A program made the position numbers and the translations under genes. The notes beneath the pieces were generated by a model. The model searched no databases, was not told the DNA's origin, and was given only the letters and a program-made list of their open reading frames with translations. Below are positions 56,355 through 64,000 of a stretch of 64,000 nt of DNA, one piece after another (positions within the stretch are counted from its first letter, which is position 1; every line of letters starts with the position of its first letter). Source of the stretch: Spirosoma spitsbergense DSM 19989 (GTDB lineage: Bacteria > Bacteroidota > Bacteroidia > Cytophagales > Spirosomataceae); the NCBI RefSeq assembly GCF_000374085.1, contig NZ_KB893614.1, positions 184 through 64,183 on the forward strand. The letters run 5' to 3'.

Positions 56355-57878
56355 ATGAAATTACTTACCTGTCTCCTTCTCCTGTGTTCTTTGGGTAGCT
56401 ATGCCCATGCCCAGACCGACTCGCTGCTGACCAGCGTGCTGCAGCCAGCCGATATGCAGGCCGACTTCCGGTATCTACGTCGAATGCTGGAAGAAACCCA
56501 CCCCGGCTTGTATCGGTATACACCCAAGGCACGAATGCAGGCTAAATTAGACAGCATCGACCAAAGTCTGAATCAGCCCCTGCCGTTCTACGCATTCTTC
56601 AAAACAGTATCCGCACTCCTGGCCGACATACGCTGTGCCCACACGCATACATTTCCCTGCAAAGACTGGCGCAGCCAATTCGATAGAACACTTAAAACGA
56701 TACCATTTTTCGTGTTTCCAACGCAGGAACGTGCCTACGTCCTCTTCAACGGCACCACCGACCAGACCATTAAACCGGGCTACGAACTACTGGGCATCAA
56801 TGGGCAGTCGATGGCCTCCATCCGGCAACAGCTTTACCGCTACCACTGGGACGATGGCTACAATGAATCATCGAAAATTCAGGCGATGCGGGGGCAGTTG
56901 TTCGCCCTGTTTTACTACTGGTATATCGGACAACCCGATACCTACCACATCACGTTCAGGACGATATCCGGCGACACAGTGCAGATTAATGCCCCCGCGA
57001 AACCATTCGACACATCGGCGAAGGTGATGAAAAAGAGTCCCGTGAACAAACAGATGGTGACATGGTACTACAACAGCAAAAAACAGAAACATCCCTGGCG
57101 GCTATACTTTCCCGACACCGTTGCCCACACTGCTTACCTCCGGCTTGATGAGTTTGGTGGCGAAGGAGCTAAAAACGGTGCACAGGCCATTCAGCGATTC
57201 CAGAAATTCATGAACAAAACCATGACGCAACTGAAAAAGAAACAAATCCAGAGCTTAGTTGTCGATGTTCGGGGAAATACCGGGGGCTGGGATAGTCAGG
57301 GCATCGAACTGTTTACGTACCTGATGAAAACGGACTCAGCCGTCCCCTACTACACCCGGCAGCACAGCGTGGCGGACAGCAGCGAGTTCCTGCAATTCTC
57401 TGACCTTTCAGAAGCCGACCGGGCCAATGTAAAGAACGAACTGATTCCCGAACCCGACGGTACCTTCACGCTCAAACAAGGCAGTGATAGCCGAGAACCC
57501 AAACGCTACACCCCGAAACCCAATCGCTTCCGAGGGCAGGTCTATATCCTGATGAATGGCGAAAGTGCATCGACGGCTTCGGAGTTTCTGGCAGTAGCCC
57601 ACGCGAACAAGATAGGGACATGTGTTGGGGCCGAATCGGGCGGGGCCTATGAAGGGGGTAACGGCGGCAGCTTTATCAATCTCACACTACCCAAAACGGG
57701 CATAGAGGTCACCACGCCCTTGGTTTATTATGACAACGCTGTTCCTGAACCGAAGCAGAAAGGACACGGCACATTGCCTGACTACTACGTACCCATCACG
57801 ATTTACGATATTTTACACCGTACCGACAGTCAGTGGAAATTTGTGCAGAAACTGATTTGGGAGCGAAAAAGTGAATAA
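56355..57878 (+). CDS. S41 family peptidase (C-terminal processing peptidase-like)
   Basis: A 507-residue secreted protein (signal LLTCLLLLCSLGSYAHAQ). It has an N-terminal helical segment, a PDZ-like region and the S41 core with VDVRGNTGGWDSQGIELF and NGESASTASEFLAVA, in which the serine of ESAST is the expected nucleophile; GAESGGAYEGGNGGSF completes the core. I placed the start at 56355, where the signal peptide begins; a reading from 56301 would overlap the upstream stop by 4 bases. The target is unknown. Confidence 0.92.
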   Translation: MKLLTCLLLLCSLGSYAHAQTDSLLTSVLQPADMQADFRYLRRMLEETHPGLYRYTPKARMQAKLDSIDQSLNQPLPFYAFFKTVSALLADIRCAHTHTFPCKDWRSQFDRTLKTIPFFVFPTQERAYVLFNGTTDQTIKPGYELLGINGQSMASIRQQLYRYHWDDGYNESSKIQAMRGQLFALFYYWYIGQPDTYHITFRTISGDTVQINAPAKPFDTSAKVMKKSPVNKQMVTWYYNSKKQKHPWRLYFPDTVAHTAYLRLDEFGGEGAKNGAQAIQRFQKFMNKTMTQLKKKQIQSLVVDVRGNTGGWDSQGIELFTYLMKTDSAVPYYTRQHSVADSSEFLQFSDLSEADRANVKNELIPEPDGTFTLKQGSDSREPKRYTPKPNRFRGQVYILMNGESASTASEFLAVAHANKIGTCVGAESGGAYEGGNGGSFINLTLPKTGIEVTTPLVYYDNAVPEPKQKGHGTLPDYYVPITIYDILHRTDSQWKFVQKLIWERKSE

Positions 57879-57928
57879 CCTTCCGACTCCCTGCGTGGTT
57901 GTGTTACTCCAATAGACCTCATAACCAA

Positions 57929-58636
57929 ATGGCCCGTTACACTTCCCTCCACGACTGGAACGTATCACCTGCCGAAGCCGTCGCCCTGCAACAGCAGTTG
58001 CGTTCGCAGATTCAGATACAGCCAATGGCTACATCACCCAAAACCATTGCCGGCTGCGATATCTCCTTCAACAAATTTGAAGAAACGGTGTACGCTGGTA
58101 TTGTGGTCCTGGATCTGGAAACGCTGGAAACCATTGAAGAAGCAGGCGTTATCAGTACGGCCACGTTCCCGTACGTGCCGGGATTACTCTCCTTCCGCGA
58201 AATTCCGTCACTCCTCGAAGCATGGGCAAAGCTTAAGACTGAGCCGGACGTAGTGATGTTTGACGGACACGGCATTGCCCACCCACGCCGAATTGGTATT
58301 GCCTCCCACGCTGGGCTGTTTCTCGGTGTGCCGACCTTTGGCTGTGGTAAATCGGTGCTGGTCGGTAAGTACGAGGAACCGGCCCCCGAACGCGGAGCGT
58401 GGTCGCCCATGAAGCATTACGGCGAGGTGATTGGCGCGGCTCTGCGAACAAAGAATAAAGTAAACCCAGTCTACATATCGCCCGGCCATTTAATTGATTT
58501 AGACACAGCGATTGCCCTCACGCTACAATGTGACGGTGGCCGCCGTGGATACGGCTATCGACTTCCTGAACCCACGCGCCGGGCGCATAACCTGGTGAAC
58601 GCCCTCAGGCGGGGTGAGCAGTCAAATACGGACTAA
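57929..58636 (+). CDS. nfi: Endonuclease V
   Basis: A 235-residue deoxyinosine 3' endonuclease: IAGCDISFNKFEETVYAGIV (first catalytic Asp), YVPGLLSFREIPSLLEA (the PYIPGxLxFRE motif), MFDGHGIAHPRRIGIASHAG (second Asp and His), and SPGHLIDLDTAIAL. It removes deaminated adenine from DNA. ATG 57929 (MARYTSLHDWNV) is chosen; the upstream ATG at 57899 would add ten unlikely residues. Confidence 0.96.
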   Translation: MARYTSLHDWNVSPAEAVALQQQLRSQIQIQPMATSPKTIAGCDISFNKFEETVYAGIVVLDLETLETIEEAGVISTATFPYVPGLLSFREIPSLLEAWAKLKTEPDVVMFDGHGIAHPRRIGIASHAGLFLGVPTFGCGKSVLVGKYEEPAPERGAWSPMKHYGEVIGAALRTKNKVNPVYISPGHLIDLDTAIALTLQCDGGRRGYGYRLPEPTRRAHNLVNALRRGEQSNTD

Positions 58637-58727
58637 ATTCCAGCCTATTCTATCCCCCATTAAACTGATTTTTCCGGGATTATTCTGTACCTTCATCGGG
58701 ACCTGATCCATCGACAGGCGGTACCTC

Positions 58728-60383
58728 ATGAACTACGATTTTATTATTGTTGGCGCAGGCTCGGCGGGCTGTGTGCTGGCCAATCGGCTATCTACCGACC
58801 CGACCGTTTCGGTACTCCTGCTCGAAGCAGGCGGCCCTGACACCAAACTGGAGATTCACATTCCGGCGGCCTATTCCAAACTGAACGGAACGGCTGTCGA
58901 CTGGGGTTTCTGGACCGAACCGCAGGAAGCACTGAACGGTCGCCGTATGTATCTGCCGCGTGGAAAAACCCTCGGCGGCAGCAGTAGCACCAACGCGATG
59001 GCTTACGTACGCGGCAACCGGGAAGACTACGATGACTGGGCGCGGCTGGGAAACACGGGCTGGCGCTTCGAGGATGTTTTGCCCTACTTCATCCGCTCCG
59101 AGCACAACGAGCAGGCCGACCAGCTCGACGCAGGCTATCACGGCACCGGCGGACCACTCAACGTAACCTACGCCCAACAGTTTCTGACGCCCCTGGCACC
59201 CGCTTTTCTGGCCGCCTGTGGCGAAGTGGGCATCCCCCGTTCCCGCGATTATAATGGAGCCAGTCAGGAAGGAGCAGGCCTGTTTCAGTTTACCATCAAA
59301 GACGGGAAACGACACAGTGCGGCTACTGCTTTTCTAAAACCCGCCCTGACCCGACCGAACCTGACCGTTATTACCCACGCCCTGACCAAACGAGTGCTGT
59401 TAAAAAACGGCCGGGCCTTTGGCGTAGAATTTGTAACCGGCAAAAACACGACCCAAACGGCCACCGCTACGCGCGAAGTGATCCTCTCGGCGGGGTCGTT
59501 TCAGTCACCCCAATTGCTGATGTTGTCGGGGATTGGGCCGAAAGACGAACTGACCCGACAGGGTATCGAGGTGAAGCACGAACTGGCGGGCGTGGGCCAA
59601 AACCTACAGGATCATCTGTTTACGGGCGTTAGTGCCCTTTGTTCACAGCGTGGTACAACGACCAACTACCACCTCGCCCCTCTGCAACAGGTAATGGGAC
59701 TGGCGAAGTATTTCACGAGTAAGAAAGGACCGTTTACAAGTAGTCCGCTCGAAGCCAACGCCTTCCTGAACCTGCTCGACCCTACGGGGCGGGTTGATCT
59801 GCAATTCCATTTTGCTCCCGTTCACATGGGAGACGATTACCAGACCGACCTGTACGATCTGGCAACCTACCCACACACGGACGGGTACACGCTCCTGCCT
59901 ACACTGCTACGTCCCGAAAGCCGGGGCTACGTAGGTCTCAGGTCGGGCAGTGTGGCGGATGCACCCGTGATTCAGCCTAATTTTCTAACAACGGATAAAG
60001 ACCGCCAAACCCTTATTCAGGGTCTGCGCCGGGCCATTGATGTGATGGAAGCGGATGCCTTTGGACCATACCGTAAGCGCATACAAACACCCGCCGACCG
60101 GTTATCAGACGATGGATTATGGTCGCATATTCTGAAACAACTCGAAACGGTCTACCACCCGGCAGGGACCTGCAAAATGGGTACGGACGAACTGGCCGTC
60201 GTTGATTCAGACTTGCGGGTACAGGGTGTGGAGGGACTGCGCGTGGTCGATGCGTCGATTATGCCAACGGTTGTTTCGGGCAATACGAATGCAGCCTGCA
60301 TCATGATTGGCGAAAAAGGGGCAGATTTAATACTGGGTAAAAAAATAAGCCGGGTCGAAAACAGCGTTCGCTCCGGCGTTTGA
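58728..60383 (+). CDS. GMC family oxidoreductase (choline dehydrogenase-like)
   Basis: A 551-residue FAD enzyme: N-terminal dinucleotide motif FIIVGAGSAGCVLANRLS, GMC signature 1 in PRGKTLGGSSSTNAMAYVRG, signature 2 in GSFQSPQLLMLSGIGP, and the C-terminal HPAGTCKMG with the catalytic His, followed by VDASIMPTVVSGNTNAACIM. It oxidises an alcohol or choline-type substrate; the particular alcohol is not known. No betaine genes are adjacent. No signal peptide is seen. Confidence 0.95.
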   Translation: MNYDFIIVGAGSAGCVLANRLSTDPTVSVLLLEAGGPDTKLEIHIPAAYSKLNGTAVDWGFWTEPQEALNGRRMYLPRGKTLGGSSSTNAMAYVRGNREDYDDWARLGNTGWRFEDVLPYFIRSEHNEQADQLDAGYHGTGGPLNVTYAQQFLTPLAPAFLAACGEVGIPRSRDYNGASQEGAGLFQFTIKDGKRHSAATAFLKPALTRPNLTVITHALTKRVLLKNGRAFGVEFVTGKNTTQTATATREVILSAGSFQSPQLLMLSGIGPKDELTRQGIEVKHELAGVGQNLQDHLFTGVSALCSQRGTTTNYHLAPLQQVMGLAKYFTSKKGPFTSSPLEANAFLNLLDPTGRVDLQFHFAPVHMGDDYQTDLYDLATYPHTDGYTLLPTLLRPESRGYVGLRSGSVADAPVIQPNFLTTDKDRQTLIQGLRRAIDVMEADAFGPYRKRIQTPADRLSDDGLWSHILKQLETVYHPAGTCKMGTDELAVVDSDLRVQGVEGLRVVDASIMPTVVSGNTNAACIMIGEKGADLILGKKISRVENSVRSGV

Positions 60384-60405
60384 ACTCGTGACTTGTTGAT
60401 ATGCC

Positions 60406-61326
60406 CTACTTCTTCGCTTTCGGATGGGCCTGATCGTAAGTCTTTTTGAGTTGTTCCAGGCTGGTGTGTGTGTAAATCTGCGTGGCAGCCAGGCTGCTGT
60501 GTCCCAGCAAATCCTTGATGGCATTCAGGTCGGCACCCCGGTTGAGCAGATGCGTGGCGAAGGAGTGCCGGAGTACGTGCGGGCTTTTCTTTTCCAGCGT
60601 GGTCACCAGACTAAGATGTCGTTTGACGATGCGCTGAATTAGAACGGGATAGGCCGCTATGCCCTTGTCACTAACAATCAATACCGCCTGGTCAGCTTGC
60701 CCGTTAAATTCCTGTTCTTTCAGCGTCATGTACTGCTGAATCAGGTCAAAAAGGGGCTGTGTGAGCGGAATAATGCGGTGTTTATTACGCTTACCCAGCA
60801 CCGTAATGGCCTTGTTGTACAGGTTCACATCGACGGTTTTCAGCCCAATGAGTTCACTTAACCGGATGCCGGTGCCATAGAGAAGTTCAAGTACCAGTTT
60901 ATCCCGCAGTCCCTCAAACGTATCAGGAAATTCGGTATCGCTGAGCAGCATCTCCATGGGTTTTTCCTCTACGTACTGCGGCAGTTTTTTACTAGCCTTC
61001 AGCGCCTGAATTTTAACCGTCGGGTCGGAGTCAATAATCTTACGGCGTAGCAAAAAGCCATAAAACGCCCGTAAGGTGGCAATTTTCCGGTTCACCGACG
61101 ATTTATCCATGTCACCCTCCACCAGACTTACAATCCACGACCGCAGATGCCGGAAATCAGCCAGTTCGGGTTGACTGACGGCGCATTCGGCATTCAGAAA
61201 TGCAAAGAACTGCTCCAAATCACTGGCGTAGGCCGTGAGTGTATGCTGGCTCAGGCGTTTTTCGTACCGGATATACTGGAGGAAGTCGGCACCACCCGGC
61301 GGCCCGGCGGGATTCGTCTGATTCAT
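60406..61326 (-). CDS. xerC: Tyrosine recombinase XerC/XerD
   Basis: About 306 residues: N-terminal SAM-like DNA-binding domain (YIRYEKRLSQHTLTAYASDL) and catalytic domain with Arg in YGTGIRLSELIGL, Lys in VLGKRNKHRIIPL, His-x-x-Arg in HVLRHSFATHLLNRG, His in DLLGHSSL and Tyr in TQIYTHTS. It resolves chromosome dimers at dif. It is a single-copy style XerC/D; which of the two cannot be settled. ATG 61326 gives MNQTNPAGPPGG; a longer frame upstream is unlikely. It is 188 bases downstream of rpsU on the same strand, separated by a terminator. Confidence 0.93.
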   Translation of the reverse strand: MNQTNPAGPPGGADFLQYIRYEKRLSQHTLTAYASDLEQFFAFLNAECAVSQPELADFRHLRSWIVSLVEGDMDKSSVNRKIATLRAFYGFLLRRKIIDSDPTVKIQALKASKKLPQYVEEKPMEMLLSDTEFPDTFEGLRDKLVLELLYGTGIRLSELIGLKTVDVNLYNKAITVLGKRNKHRIIPLTQPLFDLIQQYMTLKEQEFNGQADQAVLIVSDKGIAAYPVLIQRIVKRHLSLVTTLEKKSPHVLRHSFATHLLNRGADLNAIKDLLGHSSLAATQIYTHTSLEQLKKTYDQAHPKAKK

Positions 61327-61404
61327 TTGACGGGGATGATTATGGCTATTACCAAAGCTACTCACGGTAATCGTACTTATCACTAAAAATTAAGGGTTAG
61401 ACCA

Positions 61405-61432
61405 ATAAAAAAGCAGCAAACATTTCTGTCTG
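61405..61432 (-). terminator. Terminator of rpsU
   Basis: On the minus strand, the stem agcagca/tgctgct with an 11-12-base loop is followed by TTTTTTATT, about 85 bases past the rpsU stop codon. Confidence 0.65.
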
Positions 61433-61514
61433 CTGCTCCTGTAACTCGATGAGCGATGTACAATCAATGACTGCGCATTCAGTGATTTATACCCGACTCA
61501 TACACCGGCAATTC

Positions 61515-61712
61515 CTATTGCTCGGTGTGGTTGCCGTACATTCTCTCCTTGTAGGCAGCCTTGATAACTTCCGTGCGACGCTTTACCGACGGTTTCTGGA
61601 AAGCCGTCCGCGACCGCAACTGCCGCAACACGCCCGTTTTCTCGAACTTCTTCTTGAAGCGTTTCAGGGCCTTGTCAATCGACTCGTTGTCTTTTACGTT
61701 AATGATAAGCAT
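61515..61712 (-). CDS. rpsU: 30S ribosomal protein S21
   Basis: A 65-residue S21, basic and helical: IINVKDNESIDKALKRFKKK, GVLRQLRSRTAFQKPSVKR. It binds the 16S rRNA platform near the anti-Shine-Dalgarno region; in Bacteroidota it has been tied to the low use of SD sequences. It has its own promoter, which lies over the start codon of the divergent ppx gene. Confidence 0.97.
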   Translation of the reverse strand: MLIINVKDNESIDKALKRFKKKFEKTGVLRQLRSRTAFQKPSVKRRTEVIKAAYKERMYGNHTEQ

Positions 61713-61748
61713 TGTGTAAATTTTGTGTTTTAGCTAAAAACCGGACGG

Positions 61749-61779
61749 CAAAGGTAATAGATTTGCGGGTATGAAACAA
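61749..61779 (-). promoter_or_regulatory. Promoter of rpsU
   Basis: On the minus strand TTG (61777-61779), 20 bases, TACCTTTG (61749-61756), a full consensus match. The -33 element sits inside the first codons of the divergent ppx gene (ATG at 61771). Confidence 0.75.
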
Positions 61780-62697
61780 GCAATCATTGACTTAGGTACG
61801 AATACATTTCACCTCCTTATTTCCGAAACCAACGGCCTCAGCCACACCGTCCTGGTTCGCGAAAGTCGGGCTGCCAAAATTGGGCAGGCGGGTATCAACA
61901 AAGGCGTTATCACGGAGGAGGGAATCGGCCGGGCGTTAACTGTTCTGACGTATTTCAGGCACATACTCGACCAGCACGGCGTCTTGCCGGAGCAGGTTAT
62001 TGCCATTGGCACCAGCGCCATTCGGGTAGCCCGAAATCAGGCCGAATTCATCGACCGGATTCGGGCCGAAACCGGCATCAATATTCGAGTCATTTCGGGC
62101 GACCAGGAAGCCGAGTACATCTACCAGGGAATTCGGGCGGCTGGTGCGCTGGATGAAAAAACGGCCCTGGTGATGGATATTGGCGGAGGCAGTGTCGAAT
62201 TTATACTGGGCAATAAATCCCGGATTTTCTGGAAACAGAGTTTTGAGATTGGTGGTCAGCGGCTTCTCGAACGATTCATGTCCACTGACCCCATCAGTGC
62301 TGGCAGCGTTCGTCGATTGCACGATTACTTTCAGGAGCAACTGCTGCCGCTGGCCAACGCTATTCACCAGTACCATCCCGATGTTCTGGTTGGCTCTTCC
62401 GGTTCGTTCGATACGCTGGTCGATATGTGGTGCATGCACGAACAGGGACACCTGCCCGACCCGAATCAGGCAACGTTCATGTTGCCCGTGGGCGAATTTT
62501 ACCGGGCTTATTCGCTGCTCATTGCCAGTAACCGGGCCGAACGGATGCAGATTCCCGGCATGATTGACCTGCGCGTCGACATGATTGTGGTGGCCGTCTG
62601 CCTGATTGATTACGTATTGAAAACGTACACCATCTCCAATATCCGAACCTCCACCTATTCGCTAAAAGAGGGTGTTCTGGCCTCTCTCAGCGAATGA
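61771..62697 (+). CDS. ppx: Exopolyphosphatase / pppGpp phosphatase (Ppx/GppA)
   Basis: A 308-residue ASKHA-fold phosphatase: IIDLGTNTFHLLISE (phosphate 1), TSAIRVARNQAEFIDRI, ISGDQEAEYIYQGI, VMDIGGGSVEFIL (phosphate 2) and VGSSGSFDTLVDMW. It cleaves polyphosphate or pppGpp, a domain I-II core without the extra C-terminal HD domain of the E. coli enzyme. A -7-like box TAGATTTG at 61758-61765 would place transcription near the start codon, but no -33 element fits. Confidence 0.95.
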   Translation: MKQAIIDLGTNTFHLLISETNGLSHTVLVRESRAAKIGQAGINKGVITEEGIGRALTVLTYFRHILDQHGVLPEQVIAIGTSAIRVARNQAEFIDRIRAETGINIRVISGDQEAEYIYQGIRAAGALDEKTALVMDIGGGSVEFILGNKSRIFWKQSFEIGGQRLLERFMSTDPISAGSVRRLHDYFQEQLLPLANAIHQYHPDVLVGSSGSFDTLVDMWCMHEQGHLPDPNQATFMLPVGEFYRAYSLLIASNRAERMQIPGMIDLRVDMIVVAVCLIDYVLKTYTISNIRTSTYSLKEGVLASLSE

Positions 62698-62750
62698 TGC
62701 CTGTGAACCGGCAAACGTAGTCTAACCCGATAGACAGCCATAATCATGAC

Positions 62751-63995
62751 CTATTTCACATACTCTAACTTCCGGGGAATAGTGTAAATTTCCGTCTGTC
62801 GACCGTCGATATAGCGGAAGGTCTGACCATCGAAGAAGCCGTCTTCCTCCAGCATGATGCGTACTATTTTTTTCCACTCAGGAATTTCGACGGCGGCATT
62901 GAGTTCGATGGAGTAAGCGGTGTTGGCCAGCAACGGGTAATCGCCGGAGCCGGGAACACCTTTCTGCTGGTCCCACATCCCGATTGTAGGCCCGGCGGCA
63001 TGCCCGTGCACACCAATTGGGTGCGTGTAGATGGTGCCGTTAATACCCTCCTTCTTCGACTGGTCCAGTGCCGCCAGTAGCATCTGATTGCCCGTTTTAC
63101 CCGCCTTGAACTGTTCGGTCAGAATCTCCTGCAATCGATTCCCCTGTTTGAACGCCATTTTAAGCGCTTCGGGCACGTCCGTTTCGCCGGGGCGCAGGAC
63201 ATACGCATGTTGCTGCTGGTCGGTGTTGAGCCGGAGGTACGTGATGCCGAAATCGACGTGTAGTAAGTCGCCGGGCATAATCACCTGTTTATCCGGGCGT
63301 TTGGCGAACGTACGCAGGTGATTAAAGTCCTCCTGGTCGGCACGCTGCACATCCACAGTGGGGTGAAACCAGGTGTCCAGACCCAGATTGGTGATGCGCT
63401 GCCGAAACCACCAGACCACATCATCCGTGGTGGTCACGCCTGGCTGGATAACTTGTTCCGAGAACCCTTCCTGAATGATCTGGTGCGAGAGCCGGCAGAT
63501 GAGCGGATAAATCGTCATCTCTTTTTGGGTACGGGTTTCGAGCCAGCCAACGGCTAGTTTCTCCGCCGAGACAATGCGTTTCTGGTACTCGGCGGGTAGC
63601 TTTTGCAGAAACTCTTCGTGCTCCGTAAAGGCCAGTCCGTCGGCGTGGGCGTAGTTGGTGGAAAAGTTAAGGCCTATTTTTTTCGGCTTGCGGTCTTCGA
63701 TAATCTTCGTCAGCGCTTCCCACTGATTGGGCCGCACATCGATGTCCCACGCGCCTTTTAGCAGGTTTCCCACATCGTAACGGGCAATGGCGAGTTTTTC
63801 CAGCGCATCGGCTCCTTCTTTTCCCGTATCATAAAACACCATAATCGTCCGTCGTCGGGCCGAGAGCCAGGTGCTGGGGAGCATGGTTTTCAGGACGGGG
63901 TCTTCATTGTACTCGCGGGATATAATCACCCACATATCAATTCCTTCCCGGCGCATCAACTGGGGTAGGAAATTAGCAAACCGGTCTTCCAGCAT
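62751..63995 (-). CDS. M24 family metallopeptidase (Xaa-Pro aminopeptidase-like), N terminus beyond window
   Basis: 414 residues are visible. The N-terminal creatinase-like domain (about 1-150; LMRREGIDMWVIISREYNED) leads to a pita-bread catalytic domain with metal ligands spread over LLHVDFGITYLR, IGVHGHAAGPTIG, YSIELNAAVEIPEW and MLEEDGFF. It should cleave Xaa-Pro bonds. The frame remains open to the window edge, and relatives usually have a signal peptide before this point, so the ATG at 63995 is probably internal and the true start lies to the right of the window. Confidence 0.9.
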   Translation of the reverse strand: MLEDRFANFLPQLMRREGIDMWVIISREYNEDPVLKTMLPSTWLSARRRTIMVFYDTGKEGADALEKLAIARYDVGNLLKGAWDIDVRPNQWEALTKIIEDRKPKKIGLNFSTNYAHADGLAFTEHEEFLQKLPAEYQKRIVSAEKLAVGWLETRTQKEMTIYPLICRLSHQIIQEGFSEQVIQPGVTTTDDVVWWFRQRITNLGLDTWFHPTVDVQRADQEDFNHLRTFAKRPDKQVIMPGDLLHVDFGITYLRLNTDQQQHAYVLRPGETDVPEALKMAFKQGNRLQEILTEQFKAGKTGNQMLLAALDQSKKEGINGTIYTHPIGVHGHAAGPTIGMWDQQKGVPGSGDYPLLANTAYSIELNAAVEIPEWKKIVRIMLEEDGFFDGQTFRYIDGRQTEIYTIPRKLEYVK

Positions 63996-64000
63996 CTCGT

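Noticed and set aside
60406-61326. Integrase of a mobile element or genomic island
   Set aside because: The recombinase is of XerC/D size and type, sits next to rpsU and ppx, and no attachment-site duplications or cargo genes are evident.

Overview
The window looks like a chromosomal segment of a Bacteroidota species in the order Cytophagales, probably Spirosoma or a near relative. This is inferred from gene content and style: promoters of the form TTG-N19/20-TAnnTTTG, few Shine-Dalgarno sequences, stand-alone LytTR regulators, a PorT-like outer-membrane barrel, a 7TM-AraC regulator, DUF4386 and DUF6326 membrane proteins and many lipoproteins. No 16S rRNA gene is present to settle the genus. 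Most of the window is ordinary housekeeping and accessory chromosome. The only mobile-element trace is the 3' end of an IS982-like transposase at the left edge.

Layout. 1-4.2 kb: transposase end, fatty acid hydroxylase/sterol desaturase, a lipoprotein and two double-FAS1 lipoproteins separated by a strongly structured intergenic element. 4.4-10.4 kb: DNA polymerase I, a NarL-type two-component pair and a DUF3299-like secreted protein. 10.5-15.3 kb: tRNA-Ala(GGC), GIY-YIG protein, NlpC/P60 lipoprotein, Tex, cold-shock protein and an M23 peptidase. 15.3-21.8 kb: MutS, carotenoid oxygenase, TrmH-type methyltransferase, a histone-H1-like protein and an orphan histidine kinase. 21.9-28.8 kb: a sugar-oxidation locus with a 1269-residue ThuA/beta-propeller/HEAT/CARDB/cupredoxin lipoprotein, a Gfo/Idh/MocA oxidoreductase and a tagatose-3-epimerase-like isomerase, with a divergent AraC regulator. 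28.8-33.8 kb: alpha/beta hydrolase, M15-like peptidase, RadA, outer-membrane barrel and two LytTR regulators. 34.1-38.3 kb: PheS, XseA/XseB and a DUF937-OmpA protein. 38.4-45.0 kb: lipoprotein-sorting-like protein, nucleoside permease, a nucleotidyltransferase with a small overlapping partner, exonuclease III, DUF29, RluE-type pseudouridine synthase and three membrane proteins. 45.0-50.1 kb: RadC, S20, Dabb protein, zinc phospholipase C-like protein, MgtE and RsmA. 50.7-51.1 kb: tRNA-Leu(UAA) interrupted by a group I intron, and tRNA-Gly(GCC). 51.3-64 kb: a two-gene membrane operon, a lipoprotein, 7TM-AraC with S41 peptidase, endonuclease V, GMC oxidoreductase, XerC/D recombinase, S21, Ppx/GppA and an edge-truncated M24 peptidase.

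The least ordinary signals are non-coding. (1) A 234-nt group I intron, closely resembling the cyanobacterial tRNA-Leu intron, splits tRNA-Leu between U34 and A35. (2) The element at about 2907-3081 can fold into a long hairpin whose loop pairs downstream, a pseudoknot topology, followed by a second stem-loop. (3) An 84-nt three-way-junction palindrome lies upstream of pheS. (4) Short-unit palindromes such as gagcgaaagagtgaat recur at gene junctions, and several have an arm that runs into coding sequence, so that C-terminal tails or a signal peptide appear to be repeat-encoded. (5) The tRNA-Ala and tRNA-Gly promoters share an identical 14-nt -7/initiation block. All are read directly from the sequence; function is inference.
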